Assembly: GCF_023821985.2 (NCBI RefSeq)
Contig: NZ_CP098805.1
Span: 5,006,001-5,070,000 of the forward strand
Length of the DNA: 64,000 bases
Direction: 5' to 3'
DNA from: Dyadobacter chenhuakuii
GTDB lineage: Bacteria > Bacteroidota > Bacteroidia > Cytophagales > Spirosomataceae
Position numbers and translations under genes: made by a program. Positions 41,270 to 50,533 of the stretch are shown here, in pieces. The first letter of the stretch is position 1; every line of letters begins with the position of its first letter. Below the pieces are notes generated by a model that saw only the letters and a list, made by a program, of their open reading frames with translations, had not been told where the DNA came from and did not search any database.

Positions 41270-42154
41270 TTGAAGATTTCCGGCTTTACAATTATCAGGA
41301 ATGCGATTATAAATGATTACCCGATTGTGGAGGCGATCACGTCCATTTTGCCCGTTGTGGATGAAATGCTGGTGAGTGTGGGGCATAGCGATGATGACAC
41401 ATTGGGGCTGATCCGGTCCATTGCTTCGGACAAAATCAGGATCGTGGAATCGGAGTGGGATATGTCTCTGCGGGAAGGCGGGAAAGTGCTTGCGGTGGAA
41501 ACGGATAAGGCGCTGAAACAGATTTCGCCCGATGCTGATTGGGCGTTTTACATTCAGGGCGACGAGGCGGTTCATGAAAAATATCACCAAGCAATCATTG
41601 ATTCTTGCACGCGGCACTTAACTGATGAACGCGTTGAAGGTTTGGTTTTCGATTACGTCCATTTTTACGGCACTTACGATTACATTGGCGACAGCAGAAA
41701 ATGGTATCGCCGCGAAATCCGCATTATCAGGAATGAAAAAAGTCCAAAAGGTTTGCCGATTTCAGCTTATCGCGATGCGCAGGGTTTCAGAAGAGGAAAT
41801 CAGAAATTGAATGTGATGCATTCCGGCGCGGCGGTTTATCATTACGGTTGGGTGAAAAGTCCGGCGCAGATGAAAACCAAGATGAAAAATGTAAGCCGTT
41901 TTTGGAATGAAGGCGAGGCTTGGGAAAAGATCCTGGAATCGGACGATGTGTTCAATTATGAAGAATTTGATTCATTAAAACGCTTTGAAGAAACGCATCC
42001 CACAGTAATGCAAGAACGCATTGCACGGCAAAACTGGAAAGTCGATCTCGACACATCCAAGAAGCGATTCAAACTGAAAGATGCGCTTCTTTACTGGTAT
42101 GAAAAGGGGACGGGTAAGCGGCTCTTCGAGTTCAGAAATTACCGGTTATTGTGA
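41270..42154 (+). CDS. Glycosyltransferase family 2-like protein, TTG start
   Basis: 294 residues. The N-terminus KISGFTIIRNAIINDYPIVEAI is that of GT2-like enzymes of the SunS/TarS kind; the nucleotide-sugar site is suggested by VDEMLVSVGHSDDDTLG and WAFYIQGDEAVH (DxD-like). Later blocks are YGTYDYIGDSRKWYRREIRIIRN and YHYGWVKSP. The donor and acceptor are unknown. No ATG precedes the conserved start, so TTG 41270 is the start codon. The following FkbM methyltransferase gene suggests glycan decoration. Confidence 0.83.
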   Translation: MKISGFTIIRNAIINDYPIVEAITSILPVVDEMLVSVGHSDDDTLGLIRSIASDKIRIVESEWDMSLREGGKVLAVETDKALKQISPDADWAFYIQGDEAVHEKYHQAIIDSCTRHLTDERVEGLVFDYVHFYGTYDYIGDSRKWYRREIRIIRNEKSPKGLPISAYRDAQGFRRGNQKLNVMHSGAAVYHYGWVKSPAQMKTKMKNVSRFWNEGEAWEKILESDDVFNYEEFDSLKRFEETHPTVMQERIARQNWKVDLDTSKKRFKLKDALLYWYEKGTGKRLFEFRNYRLL

Positions 42155-42248
42155 TATTAGGGCACAAATGAGTGTGAAACGATAACATATTTTAGCGTTT
42201 AAATCCTTAATATTGTAGTTTCAGAAAACTCACGAAATTCCTCGTTAC

Positions 42249-43079
42249 ATGTTTGAGTATTTTAAAAATTCTCTCGCCAGAAAGAAAGCACGTCGCCAAT
42301 TTCAGGAATATCCTCACAAAACGGACACATTTGTGTTGGCTGAGGAAGGTGAAATTTCATTTGCAAACTGGAAAAACCCGTTGGTAAACCCAAAGGTGAT
42401 AACGCAGGAAGAAGTCAATTTTTTCAAGAAATTTATTCCAAAAGGAAGCCTCTGCATCGACATTGGAACAAACATTGGTGACACAACTGTGCCAATGGCG
42501 CTCGCAACAGGCAAAACGGGAACAACCATCGGTTTTGATCCGAACCCGCACGTTTTCAAGATTTTAGAAAAAAACGTAGCGCTTAATGTTGATAAAACAA
42601 ACATTATCCCGCTGCCATATGCGATAACCAAAGAAGACGGTGAATTTTTTTACAGTTCTTCGGAAGCATCATTTGGTAATGGTGGAATTTCAAACGAAAT
42701 CGTTGAGGATCAAGGCGCATTTCAACTTCCTGAGAAAATCAAAGGAATTAACCTTGAAAAGTTTCTTAAAACCAATTATGCTTCTTTATTAAATAAACTT
42801 TCCTTCATTAAGGTGGACGTGGAAGGTGCTGATATGGAAGTAATTAGATCAATCAGTAATCTAATCAGACAATTTAAGCCCGTGCTGGTTGCAGAATGTT
42901 TCCCAAAAGCAACCACCGAAGAACGTGCCGAATTGTATCACATTGTCTCTGAATTTGGCTACACATTACATTACTTTTCCGACTTCGACGAGAACGCGAA
43001 AATTATCAAAATCGAAGGTCCTCGTGATATGAATAAGTGGAAAACGTTCAACTTCTACGCCGTTCCGAACGAAGCTTAA
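42249..43079 (+). CDS. FkbM family methyltransferase
   Basis: 276-residue SAM-dependent methyltransferase. The Rossmann core shows GSLCIDIGTNIGDTTVPMALATG (SAM loop), TIGFDPNPHVFKILEKNV (acidic strand 2), and the FkbM signature FIKVDVEGADMEVIRS with LVAECFP. FkbM enzymes methylate hydroxyls of polyketides, sugars or glycolipids; next to a glycosyltransferase, a sugar is the likely target. It starts at ATG 42249. Its last 4 bases overlap the convergent CorA gene. Confidence 0.9.
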   Translation: MFEYFKNSLARKKARRQFQEYPHKTDTFVLAEEGEISFANWKNPLVNPKVITQEEVNFFKKFIPKGSLCIDIGTNIGDTTVPMALATGKTGTTIGFDPNPHVFKILEKNVALNVDKTNIIPLPYAITKEDGEFFYSSSEASFGNGGISNEIVEDQGAFQLPEKIKGINLEKFLKTNYASLLNKLSFIKVDVEGADMEVIRSISNLIRQFKPVLVAECFPKATTEERAELYHIVSEFGYTLHYFSDFDENAKIIKIEGPRDMNKWKTFNFYAVPNEA

Positions 43080-44020
43080 ATCCAGCGTTTTCGGCGGAAA
43101 AACCAAAGTACAACGGCTGAGGAAAAGACCATTAAAAAGAGCGAGCCCCAAAAGCCCCAGGGTTCGGAGGTGCTGGGAATATGATTGTAATTCATTCCAA
43201 AAATTCCTGCGATCAGCGTTGGCGGCATGAAAATGATCGTTACCACAGTGAAAATCTTGATCACCTGGCTTTGCTCAATGTTGATCAAACCCATAAATGT
43301 ATTTTGCAGATATTCAAGGCGTTCGAAGTTGAAAGTCGTGTATTCGAGCAGTGAACTAACGTCTTTCAGGATGATACGCAAATGTTCCTTCCTGTCTTCG
43401 GGGAAATACTGACTTCTCAAAATTCCGGATAGCACGCGTTGCTTGTCGATGCTCGTTTCGCGGAGCATCATGGTCGTTTCCTGCAAACCACTAATGCGGA
43501 TCAGGACTTCCTGACGGGCTTTTTGTTCGTGTGTAAGGTCTTTACTAATGGCAGAAATATCACGCGAAATGCCTTCCAGCGAATCTGCATCGGCTTCAAT
43601 ACGCGTTTCCAACAGCAGCAACATGAAATCCACACCGCTCTGAATGCTTTCCGTGCTTACTTTCATTTTCTTGACCGTATCGGCGAAGGTTTTTGAGTCG
43701 CCGCGGCGGTAAGTGAAGAGCACATTTTGATATAAAATAAAAGAGACCGGATACATTTCATATCCATTCCGATCGATTCTTAAGAAGTTAGAATTGGCGT
43801 TAATCGTGTCATTTTGTTCAAAAAACCGCGAACTGCTTTCAATTTCAACAATTTCCTGGGGCGTCTGGAAGCTGATATTGCATTTATTCTCGACCCATTC
43901 CTCTTCCTCCGCACTCGGCGACTGCAAATCAACCCAAACCAAATTCTTAACTTTCCCAAGCTCGCGAATATCATTCTCGCGCTTAATTAACCGACCTTCT
44001 TTATAAAATATGCGTACCAT
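43076..44020 (-). CDS. corA: CorA-family divalent cation transporter
   Basis: 314 residues. A large soluble N-terminal domain (VWVDLQSPSAEEEEWVEN, then a long helix around residues 150-245) is followed by two C-terminal membrane helices, about 255-275 and 288-308. The signature GMN occurs as IFGMNYNHIP at the pore mouth, and the tail is basic (RRKRWI). This is the CorA layout for Mg2+ (or Co2+/Ni2+/Zn2+) transport. Which metal is not decided by sequence. It starts at ATG 44020. Confidence 0.92.
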   Translation of the reverse strand: MVRIFYKEGRLIKRENDIRELGKVKNLVWVDLQSPSAEEEEWVENKCNISFQTPQEIVEIESSSRFFEQNDTINANSNFLRIDRNGYEMYPVSFILYQNVLFTYRRGDSKTFADTVKKMKVSTESIQSGVDFMLLLLETRIEADADSLEGISRDISAISKDLTHEQKARQEVLIRISGLQETTMMLRETSIDKQRVLSGILRSQYFPEDRKEHLRIILKDVSSLLEYTTFNFERLEYLQNTFMGLINIEQSQVIKIFTVVTIIFMPPTLIAGIFGMNYNHIPSTSEPWGFWGSLFLMVFSSAVVLWFFRRKRWI

Positions 44021-44114
44021 TTTTTAAAGTTGGGAAAAAACCAGGAACCACCAAAAAGCGATTTTAGAAATTGCTGATTTAACTTACCTTGCAGTCTGAT
44101 TTAATCACATACTA

Positions 44115-44555
44115 TTGAAACATAATTATTACCCCTACCTGGCTTCGGAGGATTATCTGTCTTTCACTTTTAGCAGTATATCTCAAAAGCGTATCGTTCG
44201 TAAAAAGGCTGAATTTTTATTGATTTCCGAAGACGTATGCAATTTCGCTTTTGGCGATTTGACTGAGAACAATGAGATTGATGATCGTGCAGTGACTGAC
44301 AATAAAGATACAAATATGGTTTTAGCTACGGTTATTCGAATTCTGCTTGAATTCCTTGACATTCATAAAAATAAAGCTGTATACTTTCAGGGAAGCACTC
44401 CATCGCGAACAAGGATGTATCAAATCATTTTAAGAAAGGAAAAGCCGAATTGGGAGACCAGGTTAATTGTTTACGGCATATTTAATGGTGAGATAATGCC
44501 CTATGAAACAGATTTTAAGTTTGATGCGTTTATAGTAAAACAAAAAGATGCCTAG
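44115..44555 (+). CDS. DUF6934-like protein, first gene of a small pair
   Basis: 146 residues beginning KHNYYPYLASEDYLSFTFSSIS, starting at TTG 44115 since no ATG is available. A mid-protein block NMVLATVIRILLEFLDIHKNKAVYF with GSTPSRTRMYQIILRKE is characteristic of a Bacteroidota family I tentatively call DUF6934. Function unknown; no membrane segment. Its 3' end overlaps the next small gene by 8 bases, as in toxin-antitoxin operons. Confidence 0.65.
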   Translation: MKHNYYPYLASEDYLSFTFSSISQKRIVRKKAEFLLISEDVCNFAFGDLTENNEIDDRAVTDNKDTNMVLATVIRILLEFLDIHKNKAVYFQGSTPSRTRMYQIILRKEKPNWETRLIVYGIFNGEIMPYETDFKFDAFIVKQKDA

Positions 44556-44730
44556 TATTATGGAAACAAAGAAAAACCGCTTAATTGATGGCCCCAAGGC
44601 GACAATAGATCCAAATTTGAAGAGTGGAATGCACAACGATTCACCTTTCATCAAACGGAAGATGGAACAGGCTAGAAAGACCCTTGCTGGCGTAGACCTG
44701 AGCATCCTCGGGATCAAGGACAAGTTTTAA
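44548..44730 (+). CDS. Small protein, second gene of the DUF6934-like pair
   Basis: 60 residues (MPSIMETKKNRLIDGPKATID...), basic, ending AGVDLSILGIKDKF. ATG 44548 lies inside the end of the preceding gene, so translation is coupled. The family is not recognised. The layout (a ~150-residue protein followed by a ~60-residue basic partner with overlap) resembles a toxin-antitoxin or regulator pair, but there is no direct evidence. Confidence 0.55.
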   Translation: MPSIMETKKNRLIDGPKATIDPNLKSGMHNDSPFIKRKMEQARKTLAGVDLSILGIKDKF

Positions 44731-44769
44731 GTACTTACCAAACGTTCCTCATTTTTTAGATCAAATGCG

Positions 44770-44777
44770 TACTTTTG
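44770..44777 (+). promoter_or_regulatory. Promoter-like -7 box abutting the MFS gene start
   Basis: TACTTTTG is an exact TAnnTTTG match that ends 4 bases before the ATG at 44782. If used, transcription would begin at or near the start codon. No TTG is at the -33 spacing. Confidence 0.4.
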
Positions 44778-44781
44778 TGTA

Positions 44782-45969
44782 ATGCAAAGTACAAGTTCCC
44801 CAAGTATCTTCACAACGCAATTCTGGTTACTTGGCCTTAGTTCGTTTCTTTTTTCTTCCAGCTTCAACATGCTCATTCCCGAGCTTCCGGGATATCTTTC
44901 CGAGATGGGCGGTGCCGAATATAAGGGCGCAATCATTGGTTTATTCACATTAACAGCCGGACTTTCCCGTCCATTCAGTGGTCGTCTGACCGATCGCATT
45001 GGCCGCGTTCCGGTCATGGCATTCGGCTCCATTGTCTGCTTTGTTTGCGGATTTTTGTATCCAATATTCACAACCGTAATGCCTTTCCTGCTTCTCAGGC
45101 TGGTTCATGGCTTTTCAACTGGCTTCAAACCAACCGGAACTTCGGCTTACGTTGCGGACATTGTTCCTGCCGACAGGCGCGGGGAAGCTATGGGCGTGCA
45201 TGGGATGTGTATGGGCGTGGGTTCTGCGTTCGGTCCTGCGGTGGGAAGCATGATTAGTGAAGCTTTTTCGCTGAATGCATTGTTTTACACATCTTCGTTA
45301 TTCGCATTTCTGTCCATTGCGATATTGCTGAATATGAAAGAGACGCTTGTCAAAAAAGAGCGTCTTTCCTGGAATGCTTTTCAAATTACTAGAAGGGATA
45401 TTTTTGAGCCTGCTGTTTTCAGCCCTGCACTGGTTACATTCCTTTGCTATTTCGGTTATGGCGCTGTGGCGACGGTTACGCCGGATTTTAGCGGCTATCT
45501 GGGATTGCAAAACCGCGGCTTTTATTTTATGTTTTTTACGATTTTCTCGATCTTAATCAGGCTTTTTGCCGGAAAGATTTCGGATAGGCATGGCCGGATT
45601 CCCGTGACCATTGCCGGTTGCATTGTGCTTATTATCGCAATGATCATAACAGGTTATGCTGATTCCGTCCCAATGTTTTTTGCCGGGGCTGCATTTTTTG
45701 GCATGTCGATGGGCATTCTGTCGCCTGTGCTTTCTGCGTGGACAGTGGATTTGAGCCAGGATGATAACCGCGGACGATCCATTGCTACAATGTTCATTTC
45801 TTTGGAAGCTGGGATTGGCTTAGGCGCATTTTTATCGGCTGAACTATTTGCAAATCAGCGTGGGAATTTGCCGCTGGTTTTCTTTGTCATGGCCGGCTTT
45901 GCCTTGGCCGCATTAATTTACACGGTCTTGATTTATCAATTCAAAAAACGCCGCGCCCGTGTTATTTGA
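44782..45969 (+). CDS. MFS transporter
   Basis: 395 residues with 12 hydrophobic segments and the MFS motif A between helices 2 and 3 (GRLTDRIGRVPVM) and again between 8 and 9 (GKISDRHGRIPVT). The N-half helix 4-5 loop has RRGEAMGVHGMCMGVGSAFGP, a drug-efflux-like motif C region. The substrate is unknown; drug or metabolite export is most likely. It starts at ATG 44782. The last 11 bases overlap the YigZ gene, so the two are translated in tandem. Confidence 0.9.
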   Translation: MQSTSSPSIFTTQFWLLGLSSFLFSSSFNMLIPELPGYLSEMGGAEYKGAIIGLFTLTAGLSRPFSGRLTDRIGRVPVMAFGSIVCFVCGFLYPIFTTVMPFLLLRLVHGFSTGFKPTGTSAYVADIVPADRRGEAMGVHGMCMGVGSAFGPAVGSMISEAFSLNALFYTSSLFAFLSIAILLNMKETLVKKERLSWNAFQITRRDIFEPAVFSPALVTFLCYFGYGAVATVTPDFSGYLGLQNRGFYFMFFTIFSILIRLFAGKISDRHGRIPVTIAGCIVLIIAMIITGYADSVPMFFAGAAFFGMSMGILSPVLSAWTVDLSQDDNRGRSIATMFISLEAGIGLGAFLSAELFANQRGNLPLVFFVMAGFALAALIYTVLIYQFKKRRARVI

Positions 45970-46573
45970 CGATAGTTACCAAACCGTCACCGGGCCAGCG
46001 GAAGGTTTTTTCAAAGATAAAGGCAGCAAATTTCTGGCTTACAGTTTTCCAATAGAAGGCGAAACGGATGCAAAAGCACATCTGGCAACATTGCGGGAGC
46101 TGCATCCCAAAGCCGTGCATCATTGCTACGCCTACCGGTTGGGCGCGGACCGCATGAGTTATAGAATGAGCGATGATGGCGAACCATCAGGAACTGCGGG
46201 CCGGCCGATCCTTAATACATTGTATTCCAGGAATGTTACGAATGTGCTGGTGGTTGTGGTGCGTTATTTTGGAGGGACATTGCTGGGTGTTCCGGGGTTG
46301 ATTAATGCTTATAAACTGGCGACTGAGGATGCTTTAAGCCAGTCGGAAATTGTTACGAAGCATTTCTATAATTTATACCAGCTCAACTTTTCCTATCCGC
46401 AAATGAATGATGTTATGCGGATTGTGAAGGAAATGGAACTGCCTGTGAGGGAGCAGGTTTTTGAAATGGAATGTCGGTTAGTCGCGGAAGTTCGTGTGGC
46501 TAGCACGGAAAGATTTATTGCTCGCTGTGAGCAGGTTGAGGGACTTACTCATTCTCTTTTAACATCCGGATGA
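45959..46573 (+). CDS. YigZ/IMPACT family protein (UPF0029)
   Basis: 204 residues. The IMPACT domain occupies about 15-130, with GSKFLAYSFPIEGETDAKAHL, HHCYAYRLG, SDDGEPSGTAGRPIL and NVLVVVVRYFGGTLLGVPGLINAYK; the C-terminal third is the DUF1949-type ferredoxin-like domain. The family is linked to ribosome/translation stress in eukaryotes, but the bacterial role is unclear. It begins with GTG 45959 inside the MFS gene. Its tail overlaps a small convergent gene by 29 bases. Confidence 0.9.
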   Translation: MLFDDSYQTVTGPAEGFFKDKGSKFLAYSFPIEGETDAKAHLATLRELHPKAVHHCYAYRLGADRMSYRMSDDGEPSGTAGRPILNTLYSRNVTNVLVVVVRYFGGTLLGVPGLINAYKLATEDALSQSEIVTKHFYNLYQLNFSYPQMNDVMRIVKEMELPVREQVFEMECRLVAEVRVASTERFIARCEQVEGLTHSLLTSG

Positions 46574-46709
46574 AGTCGTCTTCGTAATCTTTAATCGCTT
46601 TCAGCAGCTCTTTCAACTCCTGTTCTTCCGGCGAGCCTTTTTTCGCACCAAAGATTTCATCTGCCCGTTCCGAGGCTTTTTCGTATTCGCTTTCGTTGTT
46701 GATTTTCAT
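46545..46709 (-). CDS. Small protein resembling the N-terminal part of HigA antitoxins
   Basis: 54 residues (MKINNESEYEKASERADEIF...). The stretch EYEKASERADEIFGAKKGSPEEQELKELLKAIKDYED follows the pattern of the short helical region that precedes the helix-turn-helix in HigA-type antitoxins (EYExAxxRIxELxxAxxGTPE-like), but no HTH follows. It may be a free-standing dimerisation module or a remnant. It overlaps the end of the YigZ gene and was found by direct reading, being short. Confidence 0.55.
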   Translation of the reverse strand: MKINNESEYEKASERADEIFGAKKGSPEEQELKELLKAIKDYEDDFIRMLKENE

Positions 46710-46936
46710 CACTTTATTATTTGAATGAAGTTTGTACGCTGGTTAATGCATCAAATTTTTGCTAAAATAATAAAGAACACGCAGGGGACATTACTTATTA
46801 TCTATTTTAGCAGTCGGTGATTTGCAGAGCGCATGTAAGCCGGAATGTTGTGAGCAAACTTTGCAACTCTGAGCCGATTTTTTGGGTTATCCAATAACCA
46901 GTTTTACTGAACTTTATCGCAAACGGAAATATCATT

Positions 46937-49789
46937 TTGGAACATTTGAATGCAACTGAGCTCGAAGGCCAGGATTTAATTGAAGTAGAAGGCGCACGCG
47001 AGCATAATTTAAAGAATATTGACGTCAACATCCCGCGAAACAAGCTTGTAGTGGTTACAGGCATCAGTGGAAGCGGGAAATCTTCATTGGCTTTTGATAC
47101 GATTTATGCGGAGGGACAGCGCCGATATATGGAGAGTTTTTCTTCTTACGCGCGCGGTTTTATTGGTGAAATGGAGCGGCCGGATGTAGATAAGATCAGC
47201 GGTCTGTCGCCCGTAATCAGCATTGAGCAAAAAACCACTTCCCGTAACCCGCGATCAACGGTAGGGACGGTTACAGAAATCTATGACTTCCTGAGATTGC
47301 TTTACGCACGTGCGGGCGAGGCGTTTTCCTATGTTACGGGTCGGAAAATGGTCAAGCAATCGCAGGATCAGATCATTAATCAGTTATTTACACAGTTTTT
47401 AGGCAAAAAAATTAGCCTGCTTGCTCCTGCGGTAAAGGGCCGCAAGGGGCATTATAGAGAGCTGTTTGTTCAAATTGCGAGGCTGGGGTATAATAAGGTT
47501 CGGGTGGATGGTGAAGTGCAGGAAATTGCGCCGAAAATGCAGCTGGACCGCTATAAAGTCCATGACATTGAGATTGTTATTGACCGAGTTGTTCCTAAAA
47601 AAGAATCCGAAGATCCGCAATCGCGTTATCGATTGAGCCGGTCTGTGGCGACGGCGATTAAGCAGGGAAAAGGAGCATTGATGGTTTTGGACGAAAAAGG
47701 AGAAACTTTCTATTTTTCCCAAAACCTGATGGACCCGGAATCGGGCATAAGTTATGATGATCCTGCGCCTAATGCGTTCTCTTTCAACTCTCCTTACGGC
47801 TGGTGTCCCACTTGCCAGGGTTTGGGAATGATCGAGGAAATCACGGAAGAGTCCATAATGCCGGATAAATCGCTGAGCATTACAAAAGGTGGCATTGCGC
47901 CGATGGGCGAATATCGGGAAGCATGGATATTCAAGCAATTGGAGGTTTTGCTAAAACCGTTTAAAGTGACATTGGCAACGCCTTTGGAAAAATTTCCTGA
48001 GGAAGCGATGAAACTCGTGCTTTACGGAAGTGAAGACGCGGTGCCTGTTCCATCAAAAAAATACCCGGGAACAGAATGGGAAACCAAGTTTGACGGCATT
48101 ATCAACTTTCTGAAACGCCAGCAGGAAAGCGGAAACGATAAAATACAGGATTGGTTGAAGGATTTTATGACTGTTCAGACTTGCCCTGAATGTAATGGCA
48201 AACGTTTGAGAAAGGAATCTTTGCATTTTCGGGTGGATGGTAAAGACATTGCAGAACTTGCCGATAGTGATATTCGGGTGTTGGCAGAATGGCTGGTAGG
48301 TTTGGAAGACAGATTGGAGGAAAAGCAACGCGTTATTGGTCACGAAGTTTTAAAGGAAATCAGGAAAAGAGTCGGTTTCCTGCTCGATGTGGGACTTGAC
48401 TATCTGACATTGAATCGTGCATTAAGGACACTTTCTGGTGGAGAAGCGCAACGGATCAGGCTTGCAACGCAGATAGGAACGCAGCTGACGGGGGTGCTTT
48501 ACATTATGGACGAGCCTAGCATTGGCTTGCATCAGCGTGATAATGTGCGGCTTATCAATTCTTTGAAGAGTTTGCGTGATCTTGGAAACACGGTTTTGGT
48601 TGTGGAGCACGATAAGGATATGATGCTGGCTTCTGATTACATTTTGGACATTGGACCTGGTGCTGGACGTCATGGCGGCAATGTTGTGGGAGCCGGAACG
48701 CCGGAAGTTTTTCTTCAAAATGGCTCGCTAACCGCAGAATATCTGAGTGGCAGAACTGCGATTGACGTTCCCAAAAAACGCCGGAAAGGAAGTGGCAAAA
48801 CGATATCCATCAAAGGCTGCACAGGACATAATTTAAAAAATGTAAACATGTCGTTTCCGCTGGGAACGATGGTCTGTGTGACGGGTGTGAGTGGAAGCGG
48901 GAAGTCGTCGCTGATTCACGAAACGCTGTTTCCATTGCTAAATCAATTCTTTTATAAATCAAGAAGAGAGCCGCTGCCGTACAAGTCGGTGGAAGGGTTG
49001 GAAAATATTGACAAGGTAATTGAAGTGGATCAATCGCCGATCGGACGTACGCCGCGTTCTAACCCAGCGACTTATACGAATTTATTTACAGACATTCGGA
49101 CGCTTTTTGCTGAATTGCCCGAAGCGAAAATCCGTGGTTATAAGCCGGGGCGTTTCTCGTTTAATGTGAAAGGCGGGCGTTGCGAAGATTGCGAAGGAGC
49201 TGGAATGAAGAAAATAGAAATGGATTTCCTTCCTGATGTGCATATCAATTGTGAAACTTGTAAAGGAAAGCGCTTCAATCGGGAAACATTGGAAGTGCGT
49301 TTCAAAGGAAAGTCCGTCGCTGACATTCTGGACATGACTGTGGAATCCGCATTGGAATTCTTTGAAAATCAACCTAGGATTTTGCGTAAAGTGCAGACAT
49401 TGAATGATGTTGGCTTGGGTTACATTACATTGGGCCAGCACGCAACGACATTGTCCGGCGGAGAAGCGCAGCGGGTGAAACTTTCGGAAGAGCTATCAAA
49501 ACGCGACACCGGAAAAACGCTTTACATTCTCGATGAACCGACAACCGGTTTGCATTTCCAGGATATCAGACATTTGCTGAATGTGTTGAACAAACTGGTT
49601 GAAAAAGGAAATACAGTGCTCATCATCGAGCATAACCTCGACGTTATCAAAGTAGCGGATCACGTCATTGACGTTGGCCCCGAAGGTGGCGCGAAAGGCG
49701 GACGCATTATTGCAGAAGGAACACCCGAAAAAGTGTCGAAGGTGAAGGGAAGTTACACCGGACATTTCTTGAAGGAAGAGCTGAAATAA
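46937..49789 (+). CDS. uvrA: Excinuclease ABC subunit A
   Basis: 950-residue damage-recognition ATPase of nucleotide excision repair. Two ABC modules: Walker A GISGSGKSS near residue 43 and GVSGSGKSS near 651, signatures LSGGEAQR in both halves, and zinc fingers (CPTCQG...CPECNGKR in the first module; CEDCEGAG...CETCKGKR in the second). The UvrB-binding block is present. It starts at TTG 46937; no in-frame ATG is near, while the family start (LIEVEGAREHNLKNI) needs this frame. Facing LytTR gene stops 9 bases away. Confidence 0.96.
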   Translation: MEHLNATELEGQDLIEVEGAREHNLKNIDVNIPRNKLVVVTGISGSGKSSLAFDTIYAEGQRRYMESFSSYARGFIGEMERPDVDKISGLSPVISIEQKTTSRNPRSTVGTVTEIYDFLRLLYARAGEAFSYVTGRKMVKQSQDQIINQLFTQFLGKKISLLAPAVKGRKGHYRELFVQIARLGYNKVRVDGEVQEIAPKMQLDRYKVHDIEIVIDRVVPKKESEDPQSRYRLSRSVATAIKQGKGALMVLDEKGETFYFSQNLMDPESGISYDDPAPNAFSFNSPYGWCPTCQGLGMIEEITEESIMPDKSLSITKGGIAPMGEYREAWIFKQLEVLLKPFKVTLATPLEKFPEEAMKLVLYGSEDAVPVPSKKYPGTEWETKFDGIINFLKRQQESGNDKIQDWLKDFMTVQTCPECNGKRLRKESLHFRVDGKDIAELADSDIRVLAEWLVGLEDRLEEKQRVIGHEVLKEIRKRVGFLLDVGLDYLTLNRALRTLSGGEAQRIRLATQIGTQLTGVLYIMDEPSIGLHQRDNVRLINSLKSLRDLGNTVLVVEHDKDMMLASDYILDIGPGAGRHGGNVVGAGTPEVFLQNGSLTAEYLSGRTAIDVPKKRRKGSGKTISIKGCTGHNLKNVNMSFPLGTMVCVTGVSGSGKSSLIHETLFPLLNQFFYKSRREPLPYKSVEGLENIDKVIEVDQSPIGRTPRSNPATYTNLFTDIRTLFAELPEAKIRGYKPGRFSFNVKGGRCEDCEGAGMKKIEMDFLPDVHINCETCKGKRFNRETLEVRFKGKSVADILDMTVESALEFFENQPRILRKVQTLNDVGLGYITLGQHATTLSGGEAQRVKLSEELSKRDTGKTLYILDEPTTGLHFQDIRHLLNVLNKLVEKGNTVLIIEHNLDVIKVADHVIDVGPEGGAKGGRIIAEGTPEKVSKVKGSYTGHFLKEELK

Positions 49790-49798
49790 GCCTTCCTT

Positions 49799-50533
49799 CT
49801 ACATCCATTTGCTCAAAAACTGATTAAAACCATCCTTATGCTGATCGCTGACGGGAATTGTCATGCTGCCGATTTGGATGGTATTTTTTGTTACAGCGCT
49901 GATTTTATCCAGATTTACAATAAATGAGCGGTGTACACGCATGAATTTCGAAACCGGAAGTTTTTCTTCCAATGCTTTCAGGCTGGTGAGTGAAAGGATC
50001 GGCTTTGGATCCGATTTTAAATGAACCTTCACATAATCCTTCAAACCTTCCATATAAAGAATGTCCTCATAAGCAATCCTAACCAGCTGATATTCAACTT
50101 TAAGGAACAAATATCCATCTTTCGGATCCGGAGCGCTTGCAGAGGAAGCCTTGTTTAGCAATTCGCTGTAAGCCTGCGCTTTGGAAGCGGCTCGCAGGAA
50201 TTCTTCGTAATTAAAGGGTTTTAGGAGATAGTCAAGTGCGTCTACGCGGAAGCCATCCAGCGCATATTGATTGAATGCAGTTGTAAAAATGATCCTTGGG
50301 GCACGGCTGTCGGCTTTGTCAATGACACGGGCCAGCTCAATGCCTGTCAGATCAGGCATTTGAATGTCCAGAAAAATGACATCAATGTGCTTGGAATGAA
50401 TAGCTTGAAGCGCTTCCACAGCGCTGGAAAATCGACCGGCAAGTGCCAGGAAAGGGGTTTTTTCTATAAATGAACAAACAAGTCCGAGTGCTAATGGCTC
50501 GTCATCGACTGCTATGCATTGGAGTACACTCAT
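49799..50533 (-). CDS. LytTR-family response regulator
   Basis: 244 residues. A receiver domain (about 3-120) has the acidic pocket Asp10/Asp11, phospho-acceptor Asp56 (DVIFLDIQMPDLTG) and Lys in LDYLLKPF. The C-terminal LytTR DNA-binding domain (about 140-240) shows ILYMEGLKDYVKVHL and FMRVHRSFIVNLDKI. It forms a pair with the upstream sensor kinase (4-base ATGA overlap). The likely targets include the divergent outer-membrane gene at 51.9 kb, an inference from position. Confidence 0.94.
   Translation of the reverse strand: MSVLQCIAVDDEPLALGLVCSFIEKTPFLALAGRFSSAVEALQAIHSKHIDVIFLDIQMPDLTGIELARVIDKADSRAPRIIFTTAFNQYALDGFRVDALDYLLKPFNYEEFLRAASKAQAYSELLNKASSASAPDPKDGYLFLKVEYQLVRIAYEDILYMEGLKDYVKVHLKSDPKPILSLTSLKALEEKLPVSKFMRVHRSFIVNLDKISAVTKNTIQIGSMTIPVSDQHKDGFNQFLSKWM

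Noticed and set aside
47399..47938. 179-codon minus-strand frame inside uvrA
   Set aside because: Shadow of uvrA, whose frame is complete with all motifs.
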